DNA from: JAKVBH01 sp049800955
Lineage (GTDB): Bacteria > Pseudomonadota > Alphaproteobacteria > Rhodobacterales > Rhodobacteraceae
Length of the DNA stretch: 64,000 nt
NCBI RefSeq assembly: GCF_049800955.1
Contig: NZ_JBNAGA010000001.1
Span: 1,550,001-1,614,000 of the forward strand
Direction of reading: 5' to 3'
Part shown: positions 40,539 through 48,988 of the stretch, one piece after another
How positions within the stretch are numbered: the first letter of the stretch is position 1
Layout: every line of letters starts with the position of its first letter
Notes under the pieces: generated by a model
The model's database searches: none
Seen by the model: the letters and a program-made list of their open reading frames with translations, nothing else
Told to the model about the DNA's origin: nothing
Made by a program: the position numbers and the translations under genes

Positions 40539-42251
40539 ATGACCTATACTGCCCCCCTGTCCGATTTCCGATTTATCCTCGATCACGTTGTGCCGCTGGC
40601 GCCCATCTCCGAGACGGCGCGCTTTGCAGAGGCCACGTCCGATGTCTCCGAGGCCATCCTCTCGGAGGCTGGCAAATTATGCGAAGACATTCTGGCGCCA
40701 CTGAACCGTGTCGGTGATCTCAAACCAGCGGTTCTTGAAAATGGCGTTGTGCGCACGCCGGAGGGATTTCCAGCTGCCTATCGGGCCATTGCTGAGGGCG
40801 GTTGGGTGTCAATTGCAGCGCTCCCCGAACATGGCGGCATGGGCCTGCCCATGATGCTGACGACGGCGGTGAATGACATGATGTCCTCGGCCTGTCTCTC
40901 GATCCAGCTGTCGCCGCTGATGACGCAAGGCCAGATCGAGGCCCTCGAAGCGCATGCTTCTGAGGAGCTCAAGGCGCTCTACCTGCCAAAACTGGTCGCG
41001 GGCGAATGGACGGGCACGATGAACCTCACCGAGCCGCAAGCGGGCTCTGATGTGGGCGCCTTGCGGACCCGGGCGGAGCCGCAACCGGACGGGACCTATG
41101 CGATCACCGGGCAGAAGATCTACATTTCCTGGGGCGATCATGATTGCGCCGAAAACATCGTGCATCTCGTGCTTGCGCGGCTGCCCGACGCTGGTCCTGG
41201 CACCAAGGGGATCAGCCTCTTTCTCGTCCCGAAATTCCTGCCCAATGCCGACGGGAGCCTTGGCGCGCGCAACGATCTGCGCGCGGTGAGCCTTGAGCAC
41301 AAACTTGGCCTGCATGGCTCCCCCACCGCTGTCATGGAATACTCCGGCGCGACAGGCTGGCTCGTGGGCCAGCCCCATCAGGGCATGAAGGCCATGTTCA
41401 CCATGATGAACAACGCCCGCCTGGGTGTCGGAACGCAAGGGATCGGCATTGCCGAAGCCGCATCGCAGGCCGCGGTCCATTACGCCGAGGCCCGCGTGCA
41501 GGGGCGCACGTCCGGTCCCACAGGGACGATCCTCGATCATGCCGATGTCCGCCGGATGCTGGCCACCATGCGCGCCGATACCTTTGCGGCCCGCGCCCTC
41601 GCGCTCGCTTGCGCACAAGCCATTGATCTGGCCCATGCCACGGGTGCGCCGGAGGCCACAGCCCGTGCCGCGCTGCTCACGCCAATTGCCAAGGCCTTTG
41701 GCACGGAAACAGGCATTCGCGTGGCTGAATTGGGTGTGCAGGTCCATGGCGGCATGGGCTTCATCGAGGAGACCGGTGTTGCGCAATTTGCCCGCGACGT
41801 GCGCGTGACCGCGATCTACGAGGGCACCAATGGCATTCAGGCGATGGACCTCGTGGCGCGCAAAATGGCCGACAGCGGTGAGGCGATGTTCGGGCTCATC
41901 GATGAGATCGAAGCCCATGCGGAAGCGCTCCGCCACAGGCTGCCCGATCTGGCAGAGCCTGTCTGGCAGGCCTCCGAGACATTGCGCGAGACGGTCGAGA
42001 CGCTTCTCGAGCGTGACCTTGAAGCGCGCTTTTCGGGCGCTGTTCCCTTCCTGATGGGATTTGCCCGGGTGCTTGGCGCACATTACCACCTGCGCGCCAT
42101 CGAGATCGCCGGGCGCGACAGTGCCCGCGGGCGTATCGGACGGTTCTACATCGAACGCCTCCTGCCCGAGCACAAGGGCCTGCTCGCCCAAGCCGGTGGG
42201 GCGGCGGAAGCTGTGCTTGACCTGCGGCCTGAAGATCTGGCCGTGGCCTGA
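40539..42251 (+). CDS. acyl-CoA dehydrogenase (large, with C-terminal extension)
   Basis: A 570-aa acyl-CoA dehydrogenase of the long-form family: it begins YTAPLSDFRFILDHV, an N-terminal helix extension seen in this subgroup, has TGTMNLTEPQAGSDVGAL (FAD loop), VHGGMGFIEETGVAQFARDVR and the catalytic glutamate in IYEGTNGIQAMDL. An extra helical C-terminal domain follows. The ATG at 40539 fits the family; the frame is open to 40296 in a region overlapping tsaC. It is coupled to the next gene by a TGATG overlap. Substrate chain length unknown. Confidence 0.9.
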   Translation: MTYTAPLSDFRFILDHVVPLAPISETARFAEATSDVSEAILSEAGKLCEDILAPLNRVGDLKPAVLENGVVRTPEGFPAAYRAIAEGGWVSIAALPEHGGMGLPMMLTTAVNDMMSSACLSIQLSPLMTQGQIEALEAHASEELKALYLPKLVAGEWTGTMNLTEPQAGSDVGALRTRAEPQPDGTYAITGQKIYISWGDHDCAENIVHLVLARLPDAGPGTKGISLFLVPKFLPNADGSLGARNDLRAVSLEHKLGLHGSPTAVMEYSGATGWLVGQPHQGMKAMFTMMNNARLGVGTQGIGIAEAASQAAVHYAEARVQGRTSGPTGTILDHADVRRMLATMRADTFAARALALACAQAIDLAHATGAPEATARAALLTPIAKAFGTETGIRVAELGVQVHGGMGFIEETGVAQFARDVRVTAIYEGTNGIQAMDLVARKMADSGEAMFGLIDEIEAHAEALRHRLPDLAEPVWQASETLRETVETLLERDLEARFSGAVPFLMGFARVLGAHYHLRAIEIAGRDSARGRIGRFYIERLLPEHKGLLAQAGGAAEAVLDLRPEDLAVA

Positions 42252-43285
42252 TGGACGGCATCCGCTATCCGTTTGAGACACCTCCCGCAGAGGGAGAGGT
42301 TCTGGAAGTGGCCGAGGGGGTGCTGTGGATCCGCATGCCGCTGCCCATGGCGCTGGATCATGTCAATCTCTATGCGCTTGATGATGGCGACGGCTGGACT
42401 GTGATCGATACCGGCGTGCATTCGCGCCGCTCCGTGCGCATTTGGGAAAACCTCATTGCCGGGCCTTTGGCGGGCAAGCCCATCACACGTGTCGTGCTGA
42501 CCCATCATCACCCCGATCATGTGGGCATGGCGGGCTGGCTGGCCGAGCACCACGGCACCGAAACACTGGCGAGCCGCACGTCCTGGCTCTTTGCGCGTAT
42601 GCTCACGCTGGATGAACAGGCCAGTCCTACACCAGAGACACTGGCCTATTGGCGCGCCTGCGGCATGGATGCGGAGATCTATGCACAGCGCGCGCAGGAG
42701 CGCCCGTTCAACTTTGCCGATATCGTCTATCCGATCCCGCTGGGCTTTTCGCGCCTCTCCGAGGGCGGTGAGATCACGATGGGCGGGCGCCGCTGGGATA
42801 TTCGGCTGGGCGCAGGTCATGCGCCGGACCATGTGACCTTCTGGAGCCGTGATGACGCGCTTGTCATTGCCGGGGATCAGATCCTGCCGTCGATCTCGTC
42901 AAACATCGGGGTCTATGCCACGGAGCCGGAAGCCGATCCGGTCCAGGACTGGATGGACAGCTGCGCCCGTTTTGCCGAGATCGCCCGCGCTGACCATCTT
43001 GTTCTGGGGGGCCACAAACTGCCCTTCACCGGCCTGCCGCTGCGCCTGAGCCAGTTGATCGACAATCACCATGGCTGCCTGAAACGTCTTCGCGCCCATC
43101 TGGACCAGCCCAAAACGGCCGGCGCGTGCTTTGCGCCGCTCTTCAAACGCAAGATCGGGCCCGGCGAATACGGGCTGGCGCTGGTGGAGGCGATGGCCCA
43201 TTGCCTGCACCTGTGGCACGCAGGCGAGGCCACCCGCGAGATCGCCGACGATGGCGCGTGGCGGTTTGTCATGAAAGACCTCTGA
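42251..43285 (+). CDS. MBL-fold metallohydrolase
   Basis: A 344-aa metallo-beta-lactamase-fold enzyme. The zinc motif is LTHHHPDHVGMAGWL (H-x-H-x-D-H, reading HHHPDH), with GAGHAPDHVTFWS and GDQILPSISSNIG later. A C-terminal extension of about 100 residues has a winged-helix look. Members of this group may act as thioesterases; being translated with the acyl-CoA dehydrogenase supports a fatty-acid CoA-ester role (inference). Confidence 0.85.
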   Translation: MDGIRYPFETPPAEGEVLEVAEGVLWIRMPLPMALDHVNLYALDDGDGWTVIDTGVHSRRSVRIWENLIAGPLAGKPITRVVLTHHHPDHVGMAGWLAEHHGTETLASRTSWLFARMLTLDEQASPTPETLAYWRACGMDAEIYAQRAQERPFNFADIVYPIPLGFSRLSEGGEITMGGRRWDIRLGAGHAPDHVTFWSRDDALVIAGDQILPSISSNIGVYATEPEADPVQDWMDSCARFAEIARADHLVLGGHKLPFTGLPLRLSQLIDNHHGCLKRLRAHLDQPKTAGACFAPLFKRKIGPGEYGLALVEAMAHCLHLWHAGEATREIADDGAWRFVMKDL

Positions 43286-43392
43286 GCCAAAGCGCGACGG
43301 CGTGGGTGGCGATATGACGTAACGGTGTGTTTCAGCCTTCTGGACAGGAGGGGCGCTGGCGCGCTAAGCACAAGTCAAGTCACGGAGTTTCC

Positions 43393-43836
43393 ATGCCATC
43401 CATCTTGATCCTGAATGGCCCCAACCTCAATCTGCTGGGCACCCGCGAGCCCGAGATCTACGGCGCACAGACGCTGGCAGATGTCGAGGAGGATGCACGC
43501 ATCTACGCCACCTCGCGTGGTGTGACGCTGACCTGCGCACAAGATAATTCAGAAGGCGCGCTTGTCAGCCACCTGCACGCCGCGCGCGGCAGCCAGGACG
43601 GCGTGATCTTCAACGCGGGCGCCTATACACACACCTCCATCGCCCTGCGCGACGCGATCTCCGGCATTGCCTTGCCTGTCATCGAGCTGCACCTGTCCAA
43701 CGTGCATGCGCGCGAGAGCTTTCGTCATCACTCGATGATCGCACCGGTCTGCACGGGCGTCATCGCGGGTTTTGGCGCGGCAGGGTACCGGCTCGCGATT
43801 GACGCCATGCTGGGTGTCTTGGAGCGCCAGGCATGA
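43393..43836 (+). CDS. aroQ: type II 3-dehydroquinate dehydratase
   Basis: A 147-aa dodecameric shikimate-pathway enzyme. It starts MPSILILNGPNLNLLGTREPEIYG, containing the catalytic arginine and tyrosine, and has GVIFNAGAYTHTSIAL and IELHLSNVHARESFRHHS with the catalytic histidine. The frame runs back to 43327 but ATG at 43393 with GGAGTT is the standard start. Its stop overlaps a LuxR-type gene (ATGA). Confidence 0.95.
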   Translation: MPSILILNGPNLNLLGTREPEIYGAQTLADVEEDARIYATSRGVTLTCAQDNSEGALVSHLHAARGSQDGVIFNAGAYTHTSIALRDAISGIALPVIELHLSNVHARESFRHHSMIAPVCTGVIAGFGAAGYRLAIDAMLGVLERQA

Positions 43837-44603
43837 ATACCCCGTCGCCTGCGCTCAATTCCTACCTGCTCGATGTCACCAACACGACCGATATCGAGAC
43901 GCTCTGGGCAATGCATTCCGAAAAGATGGCGGGCTATGGCTTTGATCGCCTGATCTACGGCTTCACCTATTATCGCACCGAGACATCGCTGGGCGATCCC
44001 AATGATTTCCTGATGCTGACCAACCACGATCAGGCCTATACGGATGTGTTTCTGGGCCAGCAGCTCTATGCCAACGCGCCGATGACCCGCTGGGCCATCG
44101 AGAATGAAGGCGTGCAAAGCTGGCGGACGATTGGCGAGCGCATGGCGCAGGGCGATCTGACCGAGAAAGAACAAAAGGTCGTGGCTTTCAACCTCGATAT
44201 GGGCGTCACGGCGGGTTACACGATTTCCTTCAAAGCCGTTTCCGCGCGCTCGAAAGGTGCGATCGCGCTGACGGCGCAACGCGGCATGTCTCAGGACGAC
44301 GTGGAAGAGCTCTGGTCCCGCGAGGGGCAGGACATCGTCACCATCAACAACGTGACCCACCTCAAGATCCTGACGCTGCCCTTCACCGGGATCGGCCGCA
44401 AGCTCACCAACCGCCAACGCGAGGCGTTGGAATGGGTGGGCGATGGCAAGACCACCCAGGACATCGCCCTGCTGATGGGCCTGACACCGGCGACCGTGGA
44501 AAAACACCTGCGGCTGGCCCGCGAAACGCTGAACGTCGAGACAACGGCCCAAGCCGTGCTCAAGGCCGCCTTCCAGAACCAGATGTTCGTGCTCGATCTT
44601 TAG
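43833..44603 (+). CDS. LuxR-type autoinducer-domain regulator (solo)
   Basis: A 256-aa LuxR family protein: an autoinducer-binding domain (about 15-165) and a C-terminal GerE helix-turn-helix (KLTNRQREALEWVGDGKTTQDIALLMGLTPATVEKHLRLARETLN). The pocket region reads YANAPMTRWA; the aspartate that contacts the acyl-homoserine lactone (the D-P of LuxR/TraR) is alanine (A82). No luxI-type synthase gene is in the window. It is translationally coupled to aroQ. Confidence 0.87.
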   Translation: MNTPSPALNSYLLDVTNTTDIETLWAMHSEKMAGYGFDRLIYGFTYYRTETSLGDPNDFLMLTNHDQAYTDVFLGQQLYANAPMTRWAIENEGVQSWRTIGERMAQGDLTEKEQKVVAFNLDMGVTAGYTISFKAVSARSKGAIALTAQRGMSQDDVEELWSREGQDIVTINNVTHLKILTLPFTGIGRKLTNRQREALEWVGDGKTTQDIALLMGLTPATVEKHLRLARETLNVETTAQAVLKAAFQNQMFVLDL

Positions 44604-44790
44604 GCCCGGCCTTGTCCGCCTTGGGGCAGAATCATCTATCTGCGATGCACCTTAGTGCCCCGCGCCGATAATCAGGTGATTCCGGTTATTGTTGCTACAC
44701 CTGCATCAATCACGAAATTTTTGTTAACCTTTGCACGTCTGATGGAACTTTTTTGCCCAATAAAAGCGCTTTGAAAGCCTTTGTCGGCAA

Positions 44791-44810
44791 AAGTATGGGA
44801 ATCCATACTT
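44791..44810. promoter_or_regulatory. 8-bp-arm palindrome upstream of the candidate small RNA
   Basis: AAGTATGG-GAAT-CCATACTT is a perfect inverted repeat. It lies about 40 bases before the likely 5' end of the structured region at 44850. This is the right place for an operator. A TTAA-N7-TAAA sequence at 44813-44827 resembles a weak CtrA site. Confidence 0.55.
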
Positions 44811-44847
44811 CCTTAACGCTGGGTAAACAGGGCACATTAGAGACGTT

Positions 44848-45061
44848 CCGTGAGTGGTGGCTTTAGCCAGGGAACATTGGGAGGGTGATCCTCGTGATTT
44901 CGAGGCTCCGCCCACTCAACCGGGTAACCGGAGACTGGCCCTGAACGCAATTCTACGCTGGAGGGGTCAGTCACCTCTCGGCCTGCCTCGTCTCATCCCC
45001 ATTTGTCTGGGGCGGGCCAAAATAGGAGACGGCGCCAGGGCAACCTGACGCCGTCTTTTTT
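44848..45061 (+). ncRNA. candidate structured small RNA
   Basis: Downstream of the LuxR gene about 215 bases without an ORF fold into successive stems: TGAGTGG (44851) with CCACTCA (44912) enclosing two inner hairpins (44858-44869; CCTCG 44890 with CGAGG 44901); CCGG-GTAA-CCGG at 44920-44931; CTGGCCC (44935) with GGGGTCAG (44963); and GGCCTG (44980) with CGGGCC (45013) enclosing CCCC/GGGG. It ends in a strong terminator. The next gene downstream is on the opposite strand, so an mRNA leader role is unlikely. It lacks SRP, RNase P and tmRNA signatures. The family is not recognised; the exact 5' end is a guess. Confidence 0.55.
45028..45061 (+). terminator. strong Rho-independent terminator (works both ways)
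   Basis: A 12-bp stem (45028-45039 with 45044-45055; one mismatch or wobble depending on strand) with a GCAA tetraloop is followed by six Ts on the plus strand. On the minus strand it is followed by TCCTATTTT and lies 26 bases after the tsf stop, so it can also end the rpsB-tsf transcript. Confidence 0.9.
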
Positions 45062-45086
45062 CGTACCAATCGCCTGCGCGTGGGGT

Positions 45087-45962
45087 TTAGCCCTGAACGG
45101 CTTTGGCCACTTCGGCTGCGAAGTCTTCTTCTTTTTTCTCGATGCCTTCACCGACCGCCATGCGGACAAAGCCAACGACATCGACGCCTGCATCTTTCGC
45201 GGCGGCGGCAACTGTCTTGTCGGGGTCAATTACAAAGGCTTGGTTGAGAAGCGTGACTTCGGCCATGAACTTCTTCATGCGGCCAACGATCATCTTCTCG
45301 ATCACAGCTTCGGGCTTGCCGGATTCCTTGGCAATATCGATCTGCACCTGACGCTCGCGCTCCACAACTGTGGGATCGAGATCATCCTCAGAGAGCGATG
45401 CCGGGTTGGAGGCCGCGATATGCATGGCGACCTGCTTGCCGAAGGCTTCGTTGTCGCCCGAAAGTGCCACAAGCACACCGATCTGGCCCATGCCGGGCGC
45501 GGCGGCGTTGTGCACATAAGAGACAACCTGCGCGCCTTCGATCTTGGCCATACGGCGCAGCGACATGTTCTCGCCAACAGTGGCGATCTTGTCGGTGATC
45601 GTGTCAGCAACGCTCTTGCCGCCCAGATCTGCCGCGGCCAGAGCCTCGACATCCGCAGCGCCCATGGCCGCACCGGCGATACCGGAGACCATCTCCTGGA
45701 ACTCCGCGTTCTTGGCCACGAAGTCCGTCTCGGAATTCACTTCCACGGCAACGCCCGTGCCGCCGTCAACGGAGACGGCCACAAGGCCCTCTGCGGCTGT
45801 ACGGCCGGATTTCTTGGCGGCTTTCGCCAGACCTTTGGTGCGCAACCAGTCGATTGCAGCTTCCATGTCACCGTCGGTTTCTGTCAGCGCCTTCTTGGCG
45901 TCCATCATGCCTGCGCCGGTCATCTCGCGCAGTTCTTTCACCTGGGATGCAGTGATGGCCAT
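45087..45962 (-). CDS. tsf: translation elongation factor Ts
   Basis: A 291-aa EF-Ts, the guanine nucleotide exchange factor for EF-Tu. It has VKELREMTGAGMMDAKKALTETDGD at the N-terminus, NSETDFVAKN (the TDFV motif) and two dimerisation subdomains. The ATG at 45962 is preceded by AGGAGAG; the frame extends to 46004 but without family likeness. It follows rpsB, the usual bacterial order. Confidence 0.96.
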   Translation of the reverse strand: MAITASQVKELREMTGAGMMDAKKALTETDGDMEAAIDWLRTKGLAKAAKKSGRTAAEGLVAVSVDGGTGVAVEVNSETDFVAKNAEFQEMVSGIAGAAMGAADVEALAAADLGGKSVADTITDKIATVGENMSLRRMAKIEGAQVVSYVHNAAAPGMGQIGVLVALSGDNEAFGKQVAMHIAASNPASLSEDDLDPTVVERERQVQIDIAKESGKPEAVIEKMIVGRMKKFMAEVTLLNQAFVIDPDKTVAAAAKDAGVDVVGFVRMAVGEGIEKKEEDFAAEVAKAVQG

Positions 45963-46053
45963 ATCGGCTCTCCTCATCGAAAAAGGGGTTTCAGGCGGCA
46001 CCACGACGGCGCCGTCCTTTTTATCGAATGGTCTGCCCGGTTGGGCTCAGGCC

Positions 46054-46848
46054 TCAGCCTTCTGCAGGTGCGCCTTCTGCCGCAGGCGCTTCGGCCTCGG
46101 CGACAGCTTCCTCTGCAGGGGCTTCTTCCATGGCGCCAAGATCCACACCTGCCGCGCCAAGCTGCGCGGACATGCCGTCAAGCGCTGCACGGGCCGCCAG
46201 ATCGCAGTAGAGCGAGATCGCACGGGCCGCGTCGTCATTGCCGGGGATCACAAAATCCACGCCATCGGGCGAGCAGTTTGTATCCACAATGGCTACAACG
46301 GGGATGCCCAGCTTGTTGGCTTCCGCCACGGCCAGCGCTTCTTTCTTGACGTCGATGACGAAAAGCAGATCAGGCGTGCCACCCATCTCGCGGATCCCGC
46401 CCAAGGAGGCCTGCAATTTGCCCTGATCGCGCTCCATGTTGAGGCGCTCTTTCTTGGTCAGGCCGTCGCCGCCGGTTTCCATCTTTTCGTCAATCTGCTT
46501 GAGACGGTTGATGGACTGGGACACGGTTTTCCAGTTGGTCAGCGTGCCGCCGAGCCAACGGTGGTTCATGTAATACTGCGCGCAACGCTCTGCGGCATCG
46601 GCCACGGGCTGCGCGGCCTGGCGCTTGGTGCCCACGAAGAGCACGCGGCCGCCCTTGGCAACGGTTTCGCGGATTGCATTGAGCGCCGCGTCCAGCATCG
46701 GGACGGTCTGTGTGAGGTCCATGATGTGGATGCCATTGCGGCTGCCATAGATGAACTCACCCATGCGGGGGTTCCAACGCTGTGTCTGGTGGCCGAAGTG
46801 AACGCCAGCTTCGAGCAGCTGACGCATGGTGAACTCTGGAAGAGCCAT
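46054..46848 (-). CDS. rpsB: 30S ribosomal protein S2
   Basis: A 264-aa S2 protein: FTMRQLLEAGVHFGHQTQRWNPRM, GTKRQAAQPVADAAERC, NHRWLGGTLTNWKT and GIPVVAIVDTNCSPDGVDFVIPGNDDA. The C-terminus has an Ala/Glu-rich tail usual in alphaproteobacteria. It is the first gene of rpsB-tsf; the promoter must lie in 46849-47096. Confidence 0.97.
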   Translation of the reverse strand: MALPEFTMRQLLEAGVHFGHQTQRWNPRMGEFIYGSRNGIHIMDLTQTVPMLDAALNAIRETVAKGGRVLFVGTKRQAAQPVADAAERCAQYYMNHRWLGGTLTNWKTVSQSINRLKQIDEKMETGGDGLTKKERLNMERDQGKLQASLGGIREMGGTPDLLFVIDVKKEALAVAEANKLGIPVVAIVDTNCSPDGVDFVIPGNDDAARAISLYCDLAARAALDGMSAQLGAAGVDLGAMEEAPAEEAVAEAEAPAAEGAPAEG

Positions 46849-47015
46849 GCTATCTACCTTTCCGGTTTGCGCCTCGACGGGGATGGGTCAACTGACCAAC
46901 CGGTGGAAGATCGGGGATGTCTCCCCCGAACGCCCGCCCCGTCTGCGGATTGAATGCGCGAGCCATTACGCAGTTTCCAGGCGATACGCAAGGGGCAAAA
47001 GCCGGATGCCTCAGG

Positions 47016-47084
47016 CGGGGAGTTTTTAAGCAAGAGGACGAGGCGCACGCCACTGTCTTCCTCTTGCTTAAATATCCGGGGGAG
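47016..47084. repeat. facing copies of a dispersed repeat forming a 14-bp-arm hairpin
   Basis: TTTAAGCAAGAGGA (47025-47038) and its perfect complement (47059-47072) sit between rpsB and the FAD monooxygenase, each bordered by a GGGGAG-type end. These are two head-to-head copies of the CTCC...TTTTGGCAAGATGAAG element found at four other places in the window. Confidence 0.7.
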
Positions 47085-47096
47085 ACGCGCGTCCGT

Positions 47097-48299
47097 TTAG
47101 ACTACTGAGGCAGAGCCCCTGCCGGGCGTGCTCGCTTGCGTCACGTCATGGGCATAGAGCCAATCGAACTGGTGCAGCAAGCGCCCGGGCGCCATGCGCG
47201 AGAGCGTGCGCATGCCCAGATGCGCCGCGAGACGGACCGGGCCGCGGCGCAGATGGTATTTCCAAGCGTTGGCATTGGCCGCCTCGATCACGCGGCTCAC
47301 CCGCGGCTTGCGTTGCAGCTCATACGCGGCCAGCGCGGCAGCGGTGCCGTCATGCTGGCTCAGGCAATCGGCCAGCACCCAGGCATCTTCCAACGCCATA
47401 TTGGCTCCCTGGGCCAGGAACGGCAGCGTGGGATGGGCGGCATCCCCGAGTAGTGCGACGCGCCCCTGCCCATCGGTCCAGCGCGTGGCCACCGGGTGGC
47501 GGTAGAGCCCCCAGAGAAAGACCTTCTCTGTGGCGTTCAGCAAAAGGTGCACCTCGGGATCAAACTCTGCAAACGCGGCCTTGAGGTTTTGCGGGTCATC
47601 TTCATGAAACCACCCCTCCTCCGCCCAGAGTTTGCGCTCTTCCACCGCCACGATGTTGACCATCTTGCCATCGCGCAGCGGGTAGCTCACCAAATGCCGC
47701 CCCGGGCCCATGTGCACGCGCGCGTGCATCGGATGCCCGATGACATTGGGCACCAGACAGCGCCACGCGACCTGGCCTGTGAAAAATGGCTCTGCCGTGC
47801 CGTTAAGGGCGGGGCGCATCCGCGAATGCAGCCCGTCGGCGGCCACGACAAGGTCAGCCTTGTGCTGCGCGCCTGTCGCCAGATGCACGGTCCCATCCGC
47901 CTGCGCATCAACGACCTTTTGCAACAGCTTGATCGTCACACCGGCGGCGCGTACGGCGTCCGCCAGAACGTCAACAATGTCAGCCCGATGGACAAAGAGA
48001 TAACGCTGGTGCGCGGGCAATTGGGTCAAATCCAGCTTGGCCACATCCTGCCCCGAGAGCCCGTCGCGCAGAACAACGGCGCGCCCTGTGACCGAGCGCG
48101 CAGCCAGCCTGTCTGCCACGCCAAGCGCTTCGAGGACCCGCGCGCCATTGGGACTGACCTGAATGCCCGCCCCCACCTCTGTGATGGCTTCCGCCTGCTC
48201 CAGCACCGTGACCTGCGCGCCGCGCTGCGCGAGCGCCAATGCAGCGCTCAGCCCACCAATACCTGCGCCCAGAACGGTTATCTTTTGTCCCAAAATCAT
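47097..48299 (-). CDS. FAD-dependent monooxygenase (salicylate-hydroxylase type)
   Basis: A 400-aa class A flavin monooxygenase. It has the dinucleotide-binding GAGIGGLSAALALAQRGAQVTVLEQ, the DG motif region (DLVVAADGLHSRMR) and GRVALLGDAAHPTLPFLAQGANMALEDA, which binds the FAD ribityl chain. Such enzymes hydroxylate aromatic acids with NAD(P)H; the substrate cannot be read from sequence. No aromatic ring-cleavage genes are near. It reads toward rpsB and follows dksA on the same strand. Confidence 0.87.
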   Translation of the reverse strand: MILGQKITVLGAGIGGLSAALALAQRGAQVTVLEQAEAITEVGAGIQVSPNGARVLEALGVADRLAARSVTGRAVVLRDGLSGQDVAKLDLTQLPAHQRYLFVHRADIVDVLADAVRAAGVTIKLLQKVVDAQADGTVHLATGAQHKADLVVAADGLHSRMRPALNGTAEPFFTGQVAWRCLVPNVIGHPMHARVHMGPGRHLVSYPLRDGKMVNIVAVEERKLWAEEGWFHEDDPQNLKAAFAEFDPEVHLLLNATEKVFLWGLYRHPVATRWTDGQGRVALLGDAAHPTLPFLAQGANMALEDAWVLADCLSQHDGTAAALAAYELQRKPRVSRVIEAANANAWKYHLRRGPVRLAAHLGMRTLSRMAPGRLLHQFDWLYAHDVTQASTPGRGSASVV

Positions 48300-48317
48300 A
48301 CGCTTTAGCTAAACGCA

Positions 48318-48347
48318 AAACCGCCGGGGAAGAAGCCCCGGCGGTTT
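48318..48347 (-). terminator. hairpin terminator of dksA
   Basis: A perfect 12-bp stem (48318-48329 with 48336-48347) and AAGAAG loop, symmetric enough to work either way; on the minus strand it is followed by TGCGTTT after its own TTT tail. It lies 41 bases after the dksA stop. Confidence 0.75.
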
Positions 48348-48388
48348 CGGTAAATCGTCGCATCTGCGCGCCAACGGCGCAGCCTTGA

Positions 48389-48811
48389 TCAATCGTCGCG
48401 ATGCACTTTTTCGCGCCGCTCATGGCGCTCCTGCGCTTCGAGGCTCATCGTGGCGATGGGGCGGGCGTCCAGGCGTTTGAGCGAAATCGGCTCCCCTGTC
48501 ACTTCGCAATACCCGTATTCTCCCTCGTCGATCCGGCGCAGCGCGGCGTTGATCTTGGAGACCAGCTTGCGCGCACGATCCCGCGTGCGCAGCTCCAGCG
48601 CGCGATCTGTTTCCTCGGAGGCGCGGTCGGCAACATCGGGGATGTTGCGCGTGCCTTCCTGCAAGCCCTCGATCGTGTCGCGGCTATCGGCCATAAGATC
48701 GTTCTTCCAATCGATCAGTTTGCGGCGGAAATATTCCGTCTGCCGTTCGTTCATGAAAGGCTCGTCCTCGGCGGGACGATAATCATCCGGCAGAAACACT
48801 TCTTGTTTCAT
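48389..48811 (-). CDS. dksA: RNA polymerase-binding protein DksA
   Basis: A 140-aa DksA. The coiled-coil tip keeps the catalytic D-x-x-D-x-A (D59, D62, A64 in IPDVADRAS) needed for action in the RNA polymerase secondary channel with ppGpp. The zinc-finger region YGYCEVTGEPISLKRLDARPIATMSLEAQE has only one cysteine (C102); the other three positions are T105, S123 and A126. Such zinc-free DksA is known in Rhodobacter. ATG at 48811 has GGGAAACGCC before it; an upstream start (48844) is less likely. Confidence 0.93.
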   Translation of the reverse strand: MKQEVFLPDDYRPAEDEPFMNERQTEYFRRKLIDWKNDLMADSRDTIEGLQEGTRNIPDVADRASEETDRALELRTRDRARKLVSKINAALRRIDEGEYGYCEVTGEPISLKRLDARPIATMSLEAQERHERREKVHRDD

Positions 48812-48988
48812 GGCGTTTCCCTCTTCTCGCTTAGAGGCTGTCATGAATCTCTCCTTTTCAGCCCCTGCTACCCCTGCCGCACGCTCTAGCGGTATCGGCG
48901 CACCTTGTCACTACACAAAGCGGAAGCTAAGTCCTGATTTTAGACCCGTGGCGCGGCGCGTGCCATGATGTAGCGCAAGGAAAAGAAC

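Noticed and set aside
44813..44827. CtrA-like site TTAA-N7-TAAA upstream of the small RNA
   Set aside because: One half-site is imperfect and such AT motifs occur by chance; kept only as a remark.
44848..45061. Identity of the structured RNA as tmRNA, SRP RNA, RNase P or cobalamin riboswitch
   Set aside because: No tag-coding motif, GGAAGCAGCC loop, GAGGAAAGTCC core or B12-box was present; 6S RNA cannot be excluded but the fold is multi-stem rather than one long hairpin.
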